From contig NZ_JAGMUK010000040.1 in assembly GCF_019049245.1 (NCBI RefSeq), positions 549,524-613,523 on the forward strand: a DNA stretch of 64,000 nucleotides, given 5' to 3'. The first letter of the stretch is position 1. Each line of letters begins with the position of its first letter. Below the pieces are notes generated by a model. The model ran no database searches, was not told where the DNA came from, and was given only the letters and a program-made list of their open reading frames with translations. The position numbers and the translations under genes were made by a program. Shown one piece after another: positions 25,888 to 33,801 of this stretch. The DNA comes from Streptomyces sp. AC555_RSS877 (GTDB lineage Bacteria > Actinomycetota > Actinomycetes > Streptomycetales > Streptomycetaceae).

Positions 25888-26567
25888 AGCATGCCCCTTT
25901 CGATGATGGTGCGGACCTGCGAGTTCTCGAGCACGTCGAGGCTGTGCCCCGGTGTCGTCACCACGATGCGCCCCGCGCCCCACCGACGGGTCCAGACGGC
26001 CGGCGAGCTGACGGGCCGGTGCCAGGGGTGCCACGGCCGGGTGGGGTGGGTGGTGGTGGCCAGGACGTCGATGAGGTCGTCGTGGAGCACCCAGTACTGC
26101 TCGGTGTACAGCTCGAAGTCCTCGATGCCGGCGGTGATGGGGTGCTCGCGGCCGAGCTCGGTGATGTTGACGGTGTGCGGCAGGTAGTTGTCCGCCGCGT
26201 CTCCCTGACGTTCACACGGCTCCTTGCCCGGGTGGGTCGCGAACTGGCCTCCCACCAGGTGCAGATAGTCGGAGGAGGCGCGGAACGAGTCGGCGATGCC
26301 GCCGTGCCAGCCGGTGAAGCCGGTGCCGGCCACGACCGCCGCGCGCAGTCCCGACAGCTGCGCGGCGGTGATCTCCGACATCGTGACGCACTGCACGACG
26401 AGATCGGTGCCGGCCATCTCGGCGGCGTCGGCGTAGACGTCGGTCGACTCCTCGATGCGGACGTCGTATCCGTTGCGCTGGAGGAAGGGGAGGAACAGCT
26501 CCGTGGCCTTGACCGGCTGGTGTCCCTCCCATCCGCCTCGGACGACCAGGGCGTTCTTCCGCGTCAT
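25857..26567 (-). CDS. ThuA domain protein (trehalose-utilisation type)
   Basis: A 236-residue class I glutamine-amidotransferase-like fold protein of the ThuA family. GGWEGHQPVKATELFLPFLQ at residue 11, LVVQCVTMSEITAAQLSGLR, then GTGFTGWHGGIADSFRASSD are its markers. ThuA proteins take part in oxidation of disaccharides or their glycosides together with Gfo/Idh/MocA dehydrogenases, such as the one overlapping its 3' end. A CGAAACTTTCG palindrome lies about 100 bp upstream of the start. Confidence 0.9.
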   Translation of the reverse strand: MTRKNALVVRGGWEGHQPVKATELFLPFLQRNGYDVRIEESTDVYADAAEMAGTDLVVQCVTMSEITAAQLSGLRAAVVAGTGFTGWHGGIADSFRASSDYLHLVGGQFATHPGKEPCERQGDAADNYLPHTVNITELGREHPITAGIEDFELYTEQYWVLHDDLIDVLATTTHPTRPWHPWHRPVSSPAVWTRRWGAGRIVVTTPGHSLDVLENSQVRTIIERGMLWATRTASAS

Positions 26568-26968
26568 CTGCTTCCTTCATGGGGCCGTCGCCCCGGTCTC
26601 GGTCGGAGGTGCTCGCCTTGAGGATGCGTCAGTCACCCGCGCTCAGGAAAGGGTTGCCGGCTACACGAAAGTTTCGGCTCTTCGGCAGCTGCGCACCGCG
26701 ACAGCCGTCCGTACCGGCTCAGGCCGAGCGGTGGCGACTCGCTGACGGCGCCGTCGGCGGGCGCAGCGGTGTGGCGGAGGCCCGCACCCAGGGTCAGGCG
26801 GCCTCGGGTGTCGTGCGGAGCTGACGAGCGGGTGCGCCAGCCGCAGCGTGACGCTCCATACAGGGGTGGGACAGGCGGACGGGAGCGACATACGAGCGCT
26901 TCGGTCCCCGCGTGGATCCCTCCCGTTGCGGCGGCCCTCGCAAGGATGTCGACCCCGGTCGACTGCTC
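26568..26968. other. Intergenic with candidate promoter for the ThuA operon
   Basis: About 400 bp between the ThuA operon start and the 3' end of the MarR gene. No convincing gene is present. The only marked element is the palindrome at 26666-26676. Confidence 0.5.
26666..26676 (-). promoter_or_regulatory. CGAAACTTTCG palindrome upstream of ThuA/oxidoreductase operon
   Basis: An 11-bp dyad (CGAAA-N-TTTCG) lies 99 bp before the ThuA start. The same sequence is known as a regulatory box upstream of Streptomyces xylanase genes. It may be a sugar-responsive operator for this two-gene operon. Confidence 0.5.
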
Positions 26969-27469
26969 TCACCTCGGGGAGCGTTGGAAGGGCATGGACA
27001 TGGCCTCGCCGAGGATGTCGGCCGCGCGGGCGATGATGGTCTCGCCGGCCTGTGCCAGTTGGTCGAGCTGCTCGGGGGAGAGCGCGTCGATGACGAGGTG
27101 GCGTACGGCGGCGACATGGCCGGGAGCGGCTTCGACCAGTTTCTGGCGGCCGGCGTCGGTCAGCTCGACCAGGTTGCTGCGTTTGTCGGTGGGGGAGGGG
27201 ATGCGGCGGATCCAGTCGGCCTTCTCCATCCGCGCCACGGCGTGGGAGAGGCGGCTTTGGGACCAGCCGAGGGACTGGGCCAGGTCACCGATGCGCAGGT
27301 CCTGTCCTTCGTGCAGGGACAGCCCGTGCAGGATCACGTAGGAGCCGTGCGGGATCTGCGAGTCGTGCTGGAGTTGCTGGTCCAGTGCCTGGTCGAGGGC
27401 GCGCATCATCCTCATGAGCGCGTTCCAGGCGCGCGCTTCCGAGTCGTTGAGCCATTTCGGTTCCGGCAT
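26969..27469 (-). CDS. MarR family transcriptional regulator
   Basis: A 166-residue winged-helix protein. The recognition region is LRIGDLAQSLGWSQSRLSHA and the wing RIPSPTDKRSNLVELTDAGR at residues 58-108. Flanking helices (RMMRALDQALDQQLQHDSQI and the C-terminal LSPEQLDQLAQAGETII) form the dimer interface. It is divergent from the NAD(P)H-binding gene, and the intergenic space holds an inverted pair of ATGAACCTTCATG-like boxes. Repression of both genes, relieved by a small molecule, is the usual arrangement. Confidence 0.93.
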   Translation of the reverse strand: MPEPKWLNDSEARAWNALMRMMRALDQALDQQLQHDSQIPHGSYVILHGLSLHEGQDLRIGDLAQSLGWSQSRLSHAVARMEKADWIRRIPSPTDKRSNLVELTDAGRQKLVEAAPGHVAAVRHLVIDALSPEQLDQLAQAGETIIARAADILGEAMSMPFQRSPR

Positions 27470-27488
27470 GACCTCACCCTAACTGGAC

Positions 27489-27557
27489 GCATGAACCTTC
27501 ATGAAGACTGTTGAAGCTTCATGGAAGCCGGAGTACGTTTTACATGAAGGTTCATGC
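27489..27557. promoter_or_regulatory. Inverted pair of MarR-type operators
   Basis: GCATGAACCTTCATG (27489-27503) and CATGAAGGTTCATGC (27543-27557) are exact inverted copies. TGAAGCTTCA (27512-27521), a 10-bp palindrome, lies between them. The cluster covers the space between the MarR start and the NAD(P)H-binding gene, so it is the likely binding site of the regulator. Confidence 0.8.
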
Positions 27558-27661
27558 AATCCTCTGCCCGGTGATGGCTGCCTGTCGGCGCCGCCCTTGG
27601 ACCGGACGAGTTTCGACCGCCGTTGCACACGGCGCCCCACGACGTACGGGAGAACTCCGTC

Positions 27662-28282
27662 ATGAAGCTGCTCGTCCTCGGTGCCACCGGCGCCACCGGC
27701 CGTGAAGTGCTCACCCAGGCCTTGGCTGCCGGGCACGACGTCACGGCCTTCGCCCGCGCCCCGGCGGCCCTGGAGGACCTGGCCGGGCGGGCGCGCGTCG
27801 TCATCGGAAACGCGACCTCGGTGCCCGATCTCGCCGCCGCGCTGCCCGGGCACGACGCCGTCCTCGCCGCCCTCGGATCCGGCAACTCCATCAAATCCGA
27901 CATCGCCTCACGCGCGGCCAAAGCCTTGACCACTGCCGCCGCACAGGCAGGTGTACCCCGCCTCGTGGTGCTCTCCGCCTTCGGCGTCGGAGGCAGCCTG
28001 GGGGATGCCAGTGGGGTGCAGAAGATGATGTACCGCACGTTCATGCGGTCCCTCTTCGGCGACAAGGCCACCGCCGACCAACTGATCCGCGCCAGCGGGC
28101 TGGACTGGACGCTCTACCCCGTCACCCTCACCAACGGTCCCGCCACCAGCGACTACCGCGCCGCCGAACGGCTGCCGATGAAGGGCATGCCCAAGATCAG
28201 CCGGGCCGATGTCGCCGCCTTCATGCTCACCGCCGCGACGGGCACCGACTGGATCAATCGCACCGCCGTCCTCAGCAACTGA
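27662..28282 (+). CDS. NAD(P)H-binding atypical SDR protein
   Basis: A 206-residue Rossmann protein of the NAD(P)-binding, NmrA/BVR-B-like atypical SDR group. LLVLGATGATGREVLTQALA is the dinucleotide motif, and VPRLVVLSAFGVGG and SGLDWTLYPVTLTNGPATSD are the usual strand and loop segments. The catalytic Tyr-x3-Lys is absent, so it may be a reductase with other residues or a redox sensor. ATG 27662 follows GGGAGAAC. It is the likely target of the divergent MarR regulator and is followed 48 bp later by a DUF6069 gene. Confidence 0.9.
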   Translation: MKLLVLGATGATGREVLTQALAAGHDVTAFARAPAALEDLAGRARVVIGNATSVPDLAAALPGHDAVLAALGSGNSIKSDIASRAAKALTTAAAQAGVPRLVVLSAFGVGGSLGDASGVQKMMYRTFMRSLFGDKATADQLIRASGLDWTLYPVTLTNGPATSDYRAAERLPMKGMPKISRADVAAFMLTAATGTDWINRTAVLSN

Positions 28283-28330
28283 CCTCCCCTCCCAAGCTCA
28301 CGACCGCCGACGCCACTCAAGGAGCCTCCT

Positions 28331-28768
28331 GTGACTGCTACCTCGCCTCAAACTTCCGACTCGGCGGGCCGCACCGCCGGCGCGCTGGCTCTTGCCGTAG
28401 CCGCGGCCGCGGTCGGATCCGGCGTCGCCAACTCCGCGATCGCCCTGACAGCCCGGGCCGCCGGGGCCTCGGACGACTTCGAGGCCCTGTGGCCCAGCGT
28501 TTACCTGCCTCTGACGGTGCTCGGCGTTCTGGCCGGTGCGATCGGCTGGCACATGGTGAGACGCCGCGCCGGCGACCCCGCCGCCGTCCTGCGGTGGCTC
28601 GTACCCACGGTGGTCATCCTGTCTCTCATCCCGGACATCGCGATCGGCGTCAGCGACAGTGCTCCCGGCGTCAGTTGGGGCGGCGTGACGGTACTGATGC
28701 TCATGCACGTGGCAGTCGCGGTGGTGGCCGTGCCCGTCTACCGACGGTTCCTGCCCCTGCCAGTGTGA
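28331..28768 (+). CDS. DUF6069 family four-helix membrane protein
   Basis: A 145-residue membrane protein with four hydrophobic segments (AGALALAVAAAAVGSGVANS, LPLTVLGVLAGAIGWHMVRR, WLVPTVVILSLIPDIAIGVS and VTVLMLMHVAVAVVAVPVYR). AAGGAGCCT precedes GTG 28331. It probably belongs to the MarR-controlled unit with the preceding gene. Function is unknown. Confidence 0.85.
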   Translation: MTATSPQTSDSAGRTAGALALAVAAAAVGSGVANSAIALTARAAGASDDFEALWPSVYLPLTVLGVLAGAIGWHMVRRRAGDPAAVLRWLVPTVVILSLIPDIAIGVSDSAPGVSWGGVTVLMLMHVAVAVVAVPVYRRFLPLPV

Positions 28769-28885
28769 TTCGAGGGATCACCTGCGCGAATACGTCTGTA
28801 CAGATGGCGCTGCTCGCGGCGGCCGGTGCCGGTGTCGATGTCGCTGGGCATCGGGCGTGAGTTGGGCGCCACGGGCTGCTCGTCG

Positions 28886-29692
28886 TCAGCCTCCGAAGGC
28901 TGACAGCCCTCCGGCTGTGTCGTGCACGCTGTGCCGGATCCACACATTGGGTTCGACGTAGACGGCGTGGTCGTGCCTGGTGTCGCAGTGCACCGGGACC
29001 AGGGCGCCGGGTACCTCGATGTCACCGTCTCGGTCGAAAGGCAGACCGGTCCACTGCCGCCACTGGGTCAGAGAACCACTGACCGTCATCGACGTCGGAG
29101 CGATCTTCTCGATGGTGCCGCCGACTTTGACGTGCACCCGCAGCCACGGGTCGGTCGGCAGCCCGTCGTCGCGCCGTCGGCTGATGTAGTCGGCCATGGT
29201 GACGCGAGGATGCAAGTGCTTGGCTGTGGGGCGGACGGGGGCCAGCAGCACGTCGTGGCCTCGGCGGCCACATGCTTGGCGCAGCGCGGCCAACATGCGG
29301 TAGGACAGACCGCGGCCGAGGTATTCGGTGTCCACCGTGATCTCGATTGCACTGGCTGTTGTCGGCGGTCGCCCGCGGTGCTGGTCGCGAAACGCCCACA
29401 CCAGCACCCGGTCCCATCCTTGGTCCGGCATCTCCTCGCGGTCGTCGATCACTGCGTTGAAGGGCACGCTGAGGCCGCGTGCGACGACGCGGGTGCCGTC
29501 CGTCGCCACCACGCAGTAGTGCGGGAAGTCCTCGGCCACTCGGCTCAACAGAGCGCCGGCCACCGGATCGTGGGGTGTGAAGGCGGGCCAGGTATCGGCG
29601 ATCTCATAGACACGGGCGATCAATGACGGACGCTCGGCGAGTGTGGTTATCCGGATGCTGTCGGTATCTGTCACGGCCGTGCACGCTGCCAC
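28886..29692 (-). CDS. GNAT-fold acetyltransferase-like protein
   Basis: A 268-residue protein. SAIEITVDTEYLGRGLSYRM followed by LAALRQACGRRGHDVLLAPV matches the acetyl-CoA-binding region of GNAT enzymes, although the usual Q/RxxGxG/A is modified (EYLGRGLS). The C-terminal third (RQWTGLPFDRDGDIEVPG, HAVYVEPNVWIRHS) is shared by a Streptomyces-restricted family. There is no clear ribosome site; an internal GTG at about 29671 is an alternative start. Substrate is unknown. Confidence 0.7.
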   Translation of the reverse strand: MAACTAVTDTDSIRITTLAERPSLIARVYEIADTWPAFTPHDPVAGALLSRVAEDFPHYCVVATDGTRVVARGLSVPFNAVIDDREEMPDQGWDRVLVWAFRDQHRGRPPTTASAIEITVDTEYLGRGLSYRMLAALRQACGRRGHDVLLAPVRPTAKHLHPRVTMADYISRRRDDGLPTDPWLRVHVKVGGTIEKIAPTSMTVSGSLTQWRQWTGLPFDRDGDIEVPGALVPVHCDTRHDHAVYVEPNVWIRHSVHDTAGGLSAFGG

Positions 29693-29932
29693 AAGGGGAA
29701 GATCGCAGCCACAGATTTTGACTCTCAGCTGTTCCGTGCGGCGTGGGCTCCGTGCTCACGTGTGGTGGGCAGCGAGGAACCGGGCGCATCCTTGCCGACT
29801 CCCCCTGCTGGCGAACACGCGTGGACGGGCCCTTACCTCCGGGGTAATCGACCGTCCTCCCTTCCCCCGGCAGGATCAAGCACGTCGGCGGGATCCCCGC
29901 CGGGATCCAGCCGCACCCGCGAGGAGAGCCTC

Positions 29933-30391
29933 ATGTCCGTCAAGTCAGCCATGACCACGACGAGTTCAGCCACGACCGCGAGCTCCGTCGCCGAGGTCAC
30001 TCGGGCCGTTGTGCAGGAGTTCCTTGCCGCCCGGATGGCCGGGGACACGGGACGGCTCGTCGCGCTCTTCGCCGACGAGGTCGACTGGCTGCTCGCCGAG
30101 AACCCCGCCGTGCCGTGGATCCGCCCGCGGTCCACCGCCGCCGAATGCGCCGCCCAGTTCACGGACCTCATGGAGCACACCGTGCCCGAGGACGCGCGCG
30201 CCTCCGTCGACACCTTCCTGGTCGACGGCACCAACGCCGTCCTGATGGGGCATCTGTCGGGGACCGTACGTGTGACGGGGAAGTCCTTCGAGGGTCCGTT
30301 CGCGCTGCACCTCACCGTCGAGGACGGCCGGATCACCCGGCACCACCTCTACGAGAACAGCCTGTCGATCGCCGAGGCGTGCGCCCCGTGA
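29933..30391 (+). CDS. SnoaL-like / nuclear transport factor 2 family protein
   Basis: A 152-residue cone-shaped alpha+beta-barrel protein. AVVQEFLAARMAGDTGRLVA then LFADEVDWLLAENPAVPWIR and the end GPFALHLTVEDGRITRHHLY are typical of the ketosteroid-isomerase-like stress protein group. GAGGAG precedes ATG 29933. The first 20 residues are Ser/Thr/Ala low-complexity. It may bind or isomerise a small hydrophobic molecule; no neighbour explains its role. Confidence 0.85.
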   Translation: MSVKSAMTTTSSATTASSVAEVTRAVVQEFLAARMAGDTGRLVALFADEVDWLLAENPAVPWIRPRSTAAECAAQFTDLMEHTVPEDARASVDTFLVDGTNAVLMGHLSGTVRVTGKSFEGPFALHLTVEDGRITRHHLYENSLSIAEACAP

Positions 30392-30411
30392 GGGCGCGGG
30401 CGGCCGCGCCC
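30392..30411 (+). terminator. GC-rich hairpin after the SnoaL-like gene
   Basis: GGGCGCGG and CCGCGCCC pair perfectly around a GCGG loop, immediately after the stop codon of the preceding gene. It is a likely terminator without a U-tract. Confidence 0.55.
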
Positions 30412-30661
30412 CGAGCGCCCAGTGACCCGGGGGCCAGGCGAATCTCCCCGCCCCCGCTGTTCGCGTCGAGGTGGACGAGACGCACACCGGTTGATCGCAC
30501 AGCCAACCCATGTCTGTGAACTTCTGGCGGAATCTCCCCTTCCTTGTACGTGCTCGGTAACAGACCTACGGGGCAAGGTGTTGAGGCACATTCCTGGTGC
30601 AGACTCTGCTCGCAAACGCGAGTCGAAAGCGGACGCGTACGTCCGACAACGGGGGAACACC

Positions 30662-31357
30662 ATGAATGCTGCTGCCCGCAAGAACCACACAGACCCCAGG
30701 GGCTGGAAGTCCTACGTCCTCGGAGCCGCGGCGGTCGCCGCGCTGCTCGCCTCCACGGCGTGCGAGCCCGGCGCGGCCGAGGGCTCGGACGACGACAAGC
30801 CCGTGGACCGGGCGAGCGTGACGGGTTCGGCGAAGCCGGGCGACGGCACGGGGAACACCGGCCGCAGCGAGGACAACGGCGGCGGCAACGCCGGCAACGG
30901 CGACAGTGGCACCATCGCCGCCTGCACCGCGGACCAACTCGGGGTCTCCGCGACCATGGAGCGCGCGGACGACACGGACGCGAGGCACCTCCTCATCACC
31001 GTCCAGAACGCCGGCGACAAGAAGTGCGACGTCTACCACTATCCCCACGTCGAGATCGGTGACGCACAGGCCCCGACCCCGGTGATCAAGGACAGCAGCA
31101 CGGACCCGGGGGAGCCCACGACGATCGCTCCGGGTGAGGAGGCGCACGCCGCTCTGCTCGTCGCCGGCGGCGCCAGGGACGAGTACGAGGCGACCAGCAT
31201 CACCCTCACGCTCCAGGGCAGCAAGCTCGGCAGCAAGGCGGGCGAGCCGGTCGACGTCCCCATGCCCGTCGACACCTTGTACGCGGACGACGGTCAACTG
31301 GTCACCTACTGGACGACGGCCTCCGGCTATGCGCTGGACTTCATCATGTCCAAGTGA
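30662..31357 (+). CDS. DUF4232 lipoprotein
   Basis: A 231-residue exported lipoprotein with lipobox LASTAC at about residues 29-34. A Gly/Asp/Asn-rich linker extends to about residue 80. The DUF4232 domain begins IAACTADQLGVSATMERADD and continues through LITVQNAGDKKCDVYHYPHV to the end. Two Cys residues (IAAC and KKC) probably form the usual disulfide. ATG 30662 follows a GGGGGAAC. DUF4232 proteins are common surface proteins of Streptomyces with no known activity. Confidence 0.85.
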   Translation: MNAAARKNHTDPRGWKSYVLGAAAVAALLASTACEPGAAEGSDDDKPVDRASVTGSAKPGDGTGNTGRSEDNGGGNAGNGDSGTIAACTADQLGVSATMERADDTDARHLLITVQNAGDKKCDVYHYPHVEIGDAQAPTPVIKDSSTDPGEPTTIAPGEEAHAALLVAGGARDEYEATSITLTLQGSKLGSKAGEPVDVPMPVDTLYADDGQLVTYWTTASGYALDFIMSK

Positions 31358-31475
31358 CGGACGTCGATGTGCCGGTGACGATCGACTGGGTACATCGGTT
31401 GAAATGCCGGGACCACGGTGCCGCGCAGCGGCCAGCCTATCCAGATCATGCGCATGACGCGGGAGGAGTGGAGCC

Positions 31476-31682
31476 ATCCACGCCCAGCTTCCCTCCCTCT
31501 TCCGCGTGTTGACGCGTCAATGCTCGGCTTATTTCATTCCTGCGCAGGAAGTCGACGAGATGCTCCGGGAGCGGCCCGCCACCCTGTCCTTGAGCATCCC
31601 CGGCACCAGCCACGACCTGCACCTGGAACAGCCTGGAGCCCTGCACACCACCCTTTCGGACTTCCTTCTGGGCCTCGCCTGA
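31476..31682 (+). pseudogene. Alpha/beta-hydrolase C-terminal remnant
   Basis: A frame ending at TGA 31680-31682 encodes FIPAQEVDEMLRERPATLSL and then IPGTSHDLHLEQPGALHTTL and SDFLLGLA. This is the end of an alpha/beta-hydrolase, including the catalytic His region (GTSHDLHLEQP). No nucleophile elbow, start codon or upstream domain is present, so only a relic of about 65 codons remains. The segment before FIPAQ is already scrambled. Confidence 0.6.
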
Positions 31683-31797
31683 GAACTTTTACGCCGTCCA
31701 ACGGTTGTCGCCCCTCTGCGGAGCGCGAGCCCCCGCTGCTGCCCGGCGGGTCCTGGGGGGGGGAAGTCGACCCCCGCGCGGCAGCGGGAGCACGCTG

Positions 31798-33354
31798 CTA
31801 CCCGGAGTACGTCTCGTACTCGGCGATCTTCGGCGTGCCGGTCGAGCCGGTGATCTCGAAGGAGATCTTCTGCAGCGAGGTCCGAGGGAAGGTGATGAGT
31901 CCCGCCCCGCTGCCGGAGGTGAGGACGGCGCCGGTGTCGGCGTTGATGACCCTGAAGGAGCCGATGCTGCCTGCGGAGCCTGACGCCTCTCGGATGTTGA
32001 TCGCGGAGACGGACGTGGACGAGCCCCACTTGATCGAGATGGAGCCGGCCGAACCGGCCGGCGACCAGTAGGTGCTCAGATCGCCATCCCGCACGTTGCC
32101 GTAGCTCGTACCGTCGGCCTTGCTGGAGCCGTCGGAGCCGGCCCCGATACTGAGGTTGGTCCCGCTGGGCTGCGTCGGTCCCGGCGTGGTCGGTGTCGGT
32201 GTCGGTGTCGGTGTCGAGGTTGACGTCGGCGTCGGTGTCGGCGTCTGCGGTGAGCAGTTGCCGTTCGACACCTGCAGACCCTTGTTGGCGCCGGCCGTCT
32301 GGCTCACGATGCTCGGCACGCAACTGGCACCGTCGAGGCTGTACGCGTAAGGGATGCTGACAGTGGTGTTGGACTGCGGGTTGGGACCGGCAGGATTGTT
32401 CTCGCTACCGGGGCTGGACCACGTCACATTGTCGAAGATGTTGCCGCTGACCTGCCAGTAACCGGCCGCGTCGGTGTAGAAGGTGCCCAGGACGTCCTTG
32501 GAGTCCTTGAAGTAGTTGTTGTCGACCTTGGCGCGAGCCCCGGCTCGGGAGTTGATGCCGGACTCGTTGAGGCCCACGTAGTGGTTGTTGTAGATGTGGG
32601 CTGTGCCGCCACGGAGCAGGGGCGCACGGGAGTCGATGTTCTCGTACCGGTTGTGGTGATACGTGATGTAGCTGTTCGAGAGGTCGGTCTCACTGGACCC
32701 GACGAGGCCACCGCGGCCGGAGTTGCGCAGGATGCTGTAGGACAGGGTCACGTACTGGGTGTTGTCCTTCATGTCGAAGAGGCCGTCGAATCCCTCCGAC
32801 TCGCCACCGGACGCCTCCAGGGTGGTGTGATCGACCCAGACGTTGCGGACGTTGCTCTCCATGCCGATGGCGTCACCGCCGTTGGACGTGGGGGAGCCCG
32901 ACTTCTTGACGTTCCGGACGGTCACGTTCTGGATGACGATGTTGCTGGCGTCGCGAATGTGGATGCCCAGCTGGTCGAAGACGGCTCCGCTGCCGACCCC
33001 GATGATCGTGACGTTGCTGATCTGCTTGAGCTCGATCACACCGGCGGTGGTGTTGCAGCCGGCGCCCGACACCTTGGTGGTGTTGCCGTGGTTGATGGTC
33101 CCCTCGACCTGGATAGTGATCGGGGTGCTGCTGCTGGCCCGGCCGCACAGTGCCGCGTGGATCGCGGTCCCCGTGGTGGCCCGTACCGTCTGCCCGCCCG
33201 CACCGCCGGTGGTCCCGCCGTTCTGGGTCGCGTAGCCGGTGGCGCTGCCGGTCGCTGCCGACGCCTCGGGTATCGACAGAACCGCACCTGTCGCGGCCGC
33301 GACGGCCGTCGTGGCCAGTGCCGCATAGAGTCGCAGTGCGACTGATCGTCTCAT
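31798..33354 (-). CDS. Secreted pectate lyase (PL1) with C-terminal carbohydrate-binding-like domain
   Basis: A 518-residue secreted enzyme that cleaves polygalacturonate by beta-elimination. The signal peptide ends near residue 34 (PEASAA). The beta-helix catalytic domain spans about residues 35-375. Calcium ligands are likely Asp175 (NVWVDHTTLE), Asp190 and Asp194 (EGFDGLFDMKD), and the catalytic Arg lies in IDSRAPLLRGG (Arg243). A Thr/Pro-rich linker with TPTPTPT repeats (about residues 385-410) leads to a 105-residue discoidin-like domain (DGDLSTYWSP, INIREASG) that probably binds pectin. ATG 33354 follows GGGGAGG. A LacI-type dyad lies about 210 bp upstream. Confidence 0.94.
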   Translation of the reverse strand: MRRSVALRLYAALATTAVAAATGAVLSIPEASAATGSATGYATQNGGTTGGAGGQTVRATTGTAIHAALCGRASSSTPITIQVEGTINHGNTTKVSGAGCNTTAGVIELKQISNVTIIGVGSGAVFDQLGIHIRDASNIVIQNVTVRNVKKSGSPTSNGGDAIGMESNVRNVWVDHTTLEASGGESEGFDGLFDMKDNTQYVTLSYSILRNSGRGGLVGSSETDLSNSYITYHHNRYENIDSRAPLLRGGTAHIYNNHYVGLNESGINSRAGARAKVDNNYFKDSKDVLGTFYTDAAGYWQVSGNIFDNVTWSSPGSENNPAGPNPQSNTTVSIPYAYSLDGASCVPSIVSQTAGANKGLQVSNGNCSPQTPTPTPTSTSTPTPTPTPTTPGPTQPSGTNLSIGAGSDGSSKADGTSYGNVRDGDLSTYWSPAGSAGSISIKWGSSTSVSAINIREASGSAGSIGSFRVINADTGAVLTSGSGAGLITFPRTSLQKISFEITGSTGTPKIAEYETYSG

Positions 33355-33801
33355 CTTCGCCTCCCCATTCGTCTTCGGATGGTGGGTCGTGCTGCTACTT
33401 GCCGTGGCCGTCCGACAGGCCGTCGAGGTCGCCGACCTGCCGCGCCGACCTGCCGCAGGGCAGGTCGATGTGGCTGACCCCTTTCTGTGGCGGCTCCTGG
33501 ATGCGACGATGCGGTCGTTCGAGAACATGAATGGCTCAGATGGCCGGATACCTTATTGCGGCAGGGCAAGCGCTTTCTTTGGAAGCTAGGGGCTTGCTGC
33601 GGACACGTCAATAGACGTGTACTTGATTCTTATTCACGAACATGAACGACTCGAGGAGGGATGGGACAGCCTGGTCGGCTCTCACCTGCTGCCTTGGAGA
33701 GCGCTCGGAGCTGTGCTCTGGCCTCGGTCTGGCCGGCACACGGCGGACGGGCGCGCGCTACCTCGCGCCCACAGCCATTGCATCCATTGCATTCCTGGCA
33801 G
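33355..33801. other. Intergenic upstream of the pectate lyase
   Basis: About 450 bp between the lyase start and the 3' end of the sulfite oxidase gene. It holds the lyase promoter region and the dyad at 33566-33577. The frames here are not convincing genes. Confidence 0.5.
33566..33577 (-). promoter_or_regulatory. LacI-type dyad upstream of the pectate lyase
   Basis: GAAAGCGCTTGC on the minus strand contains the palindrome AAGCGCTT (33568-33575) and resembles LacI/GalR operators with a central CG. It lies about 210 bp upstream of the lyase ATG. No LacI gene is adjacent. Confidence 0.35.
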
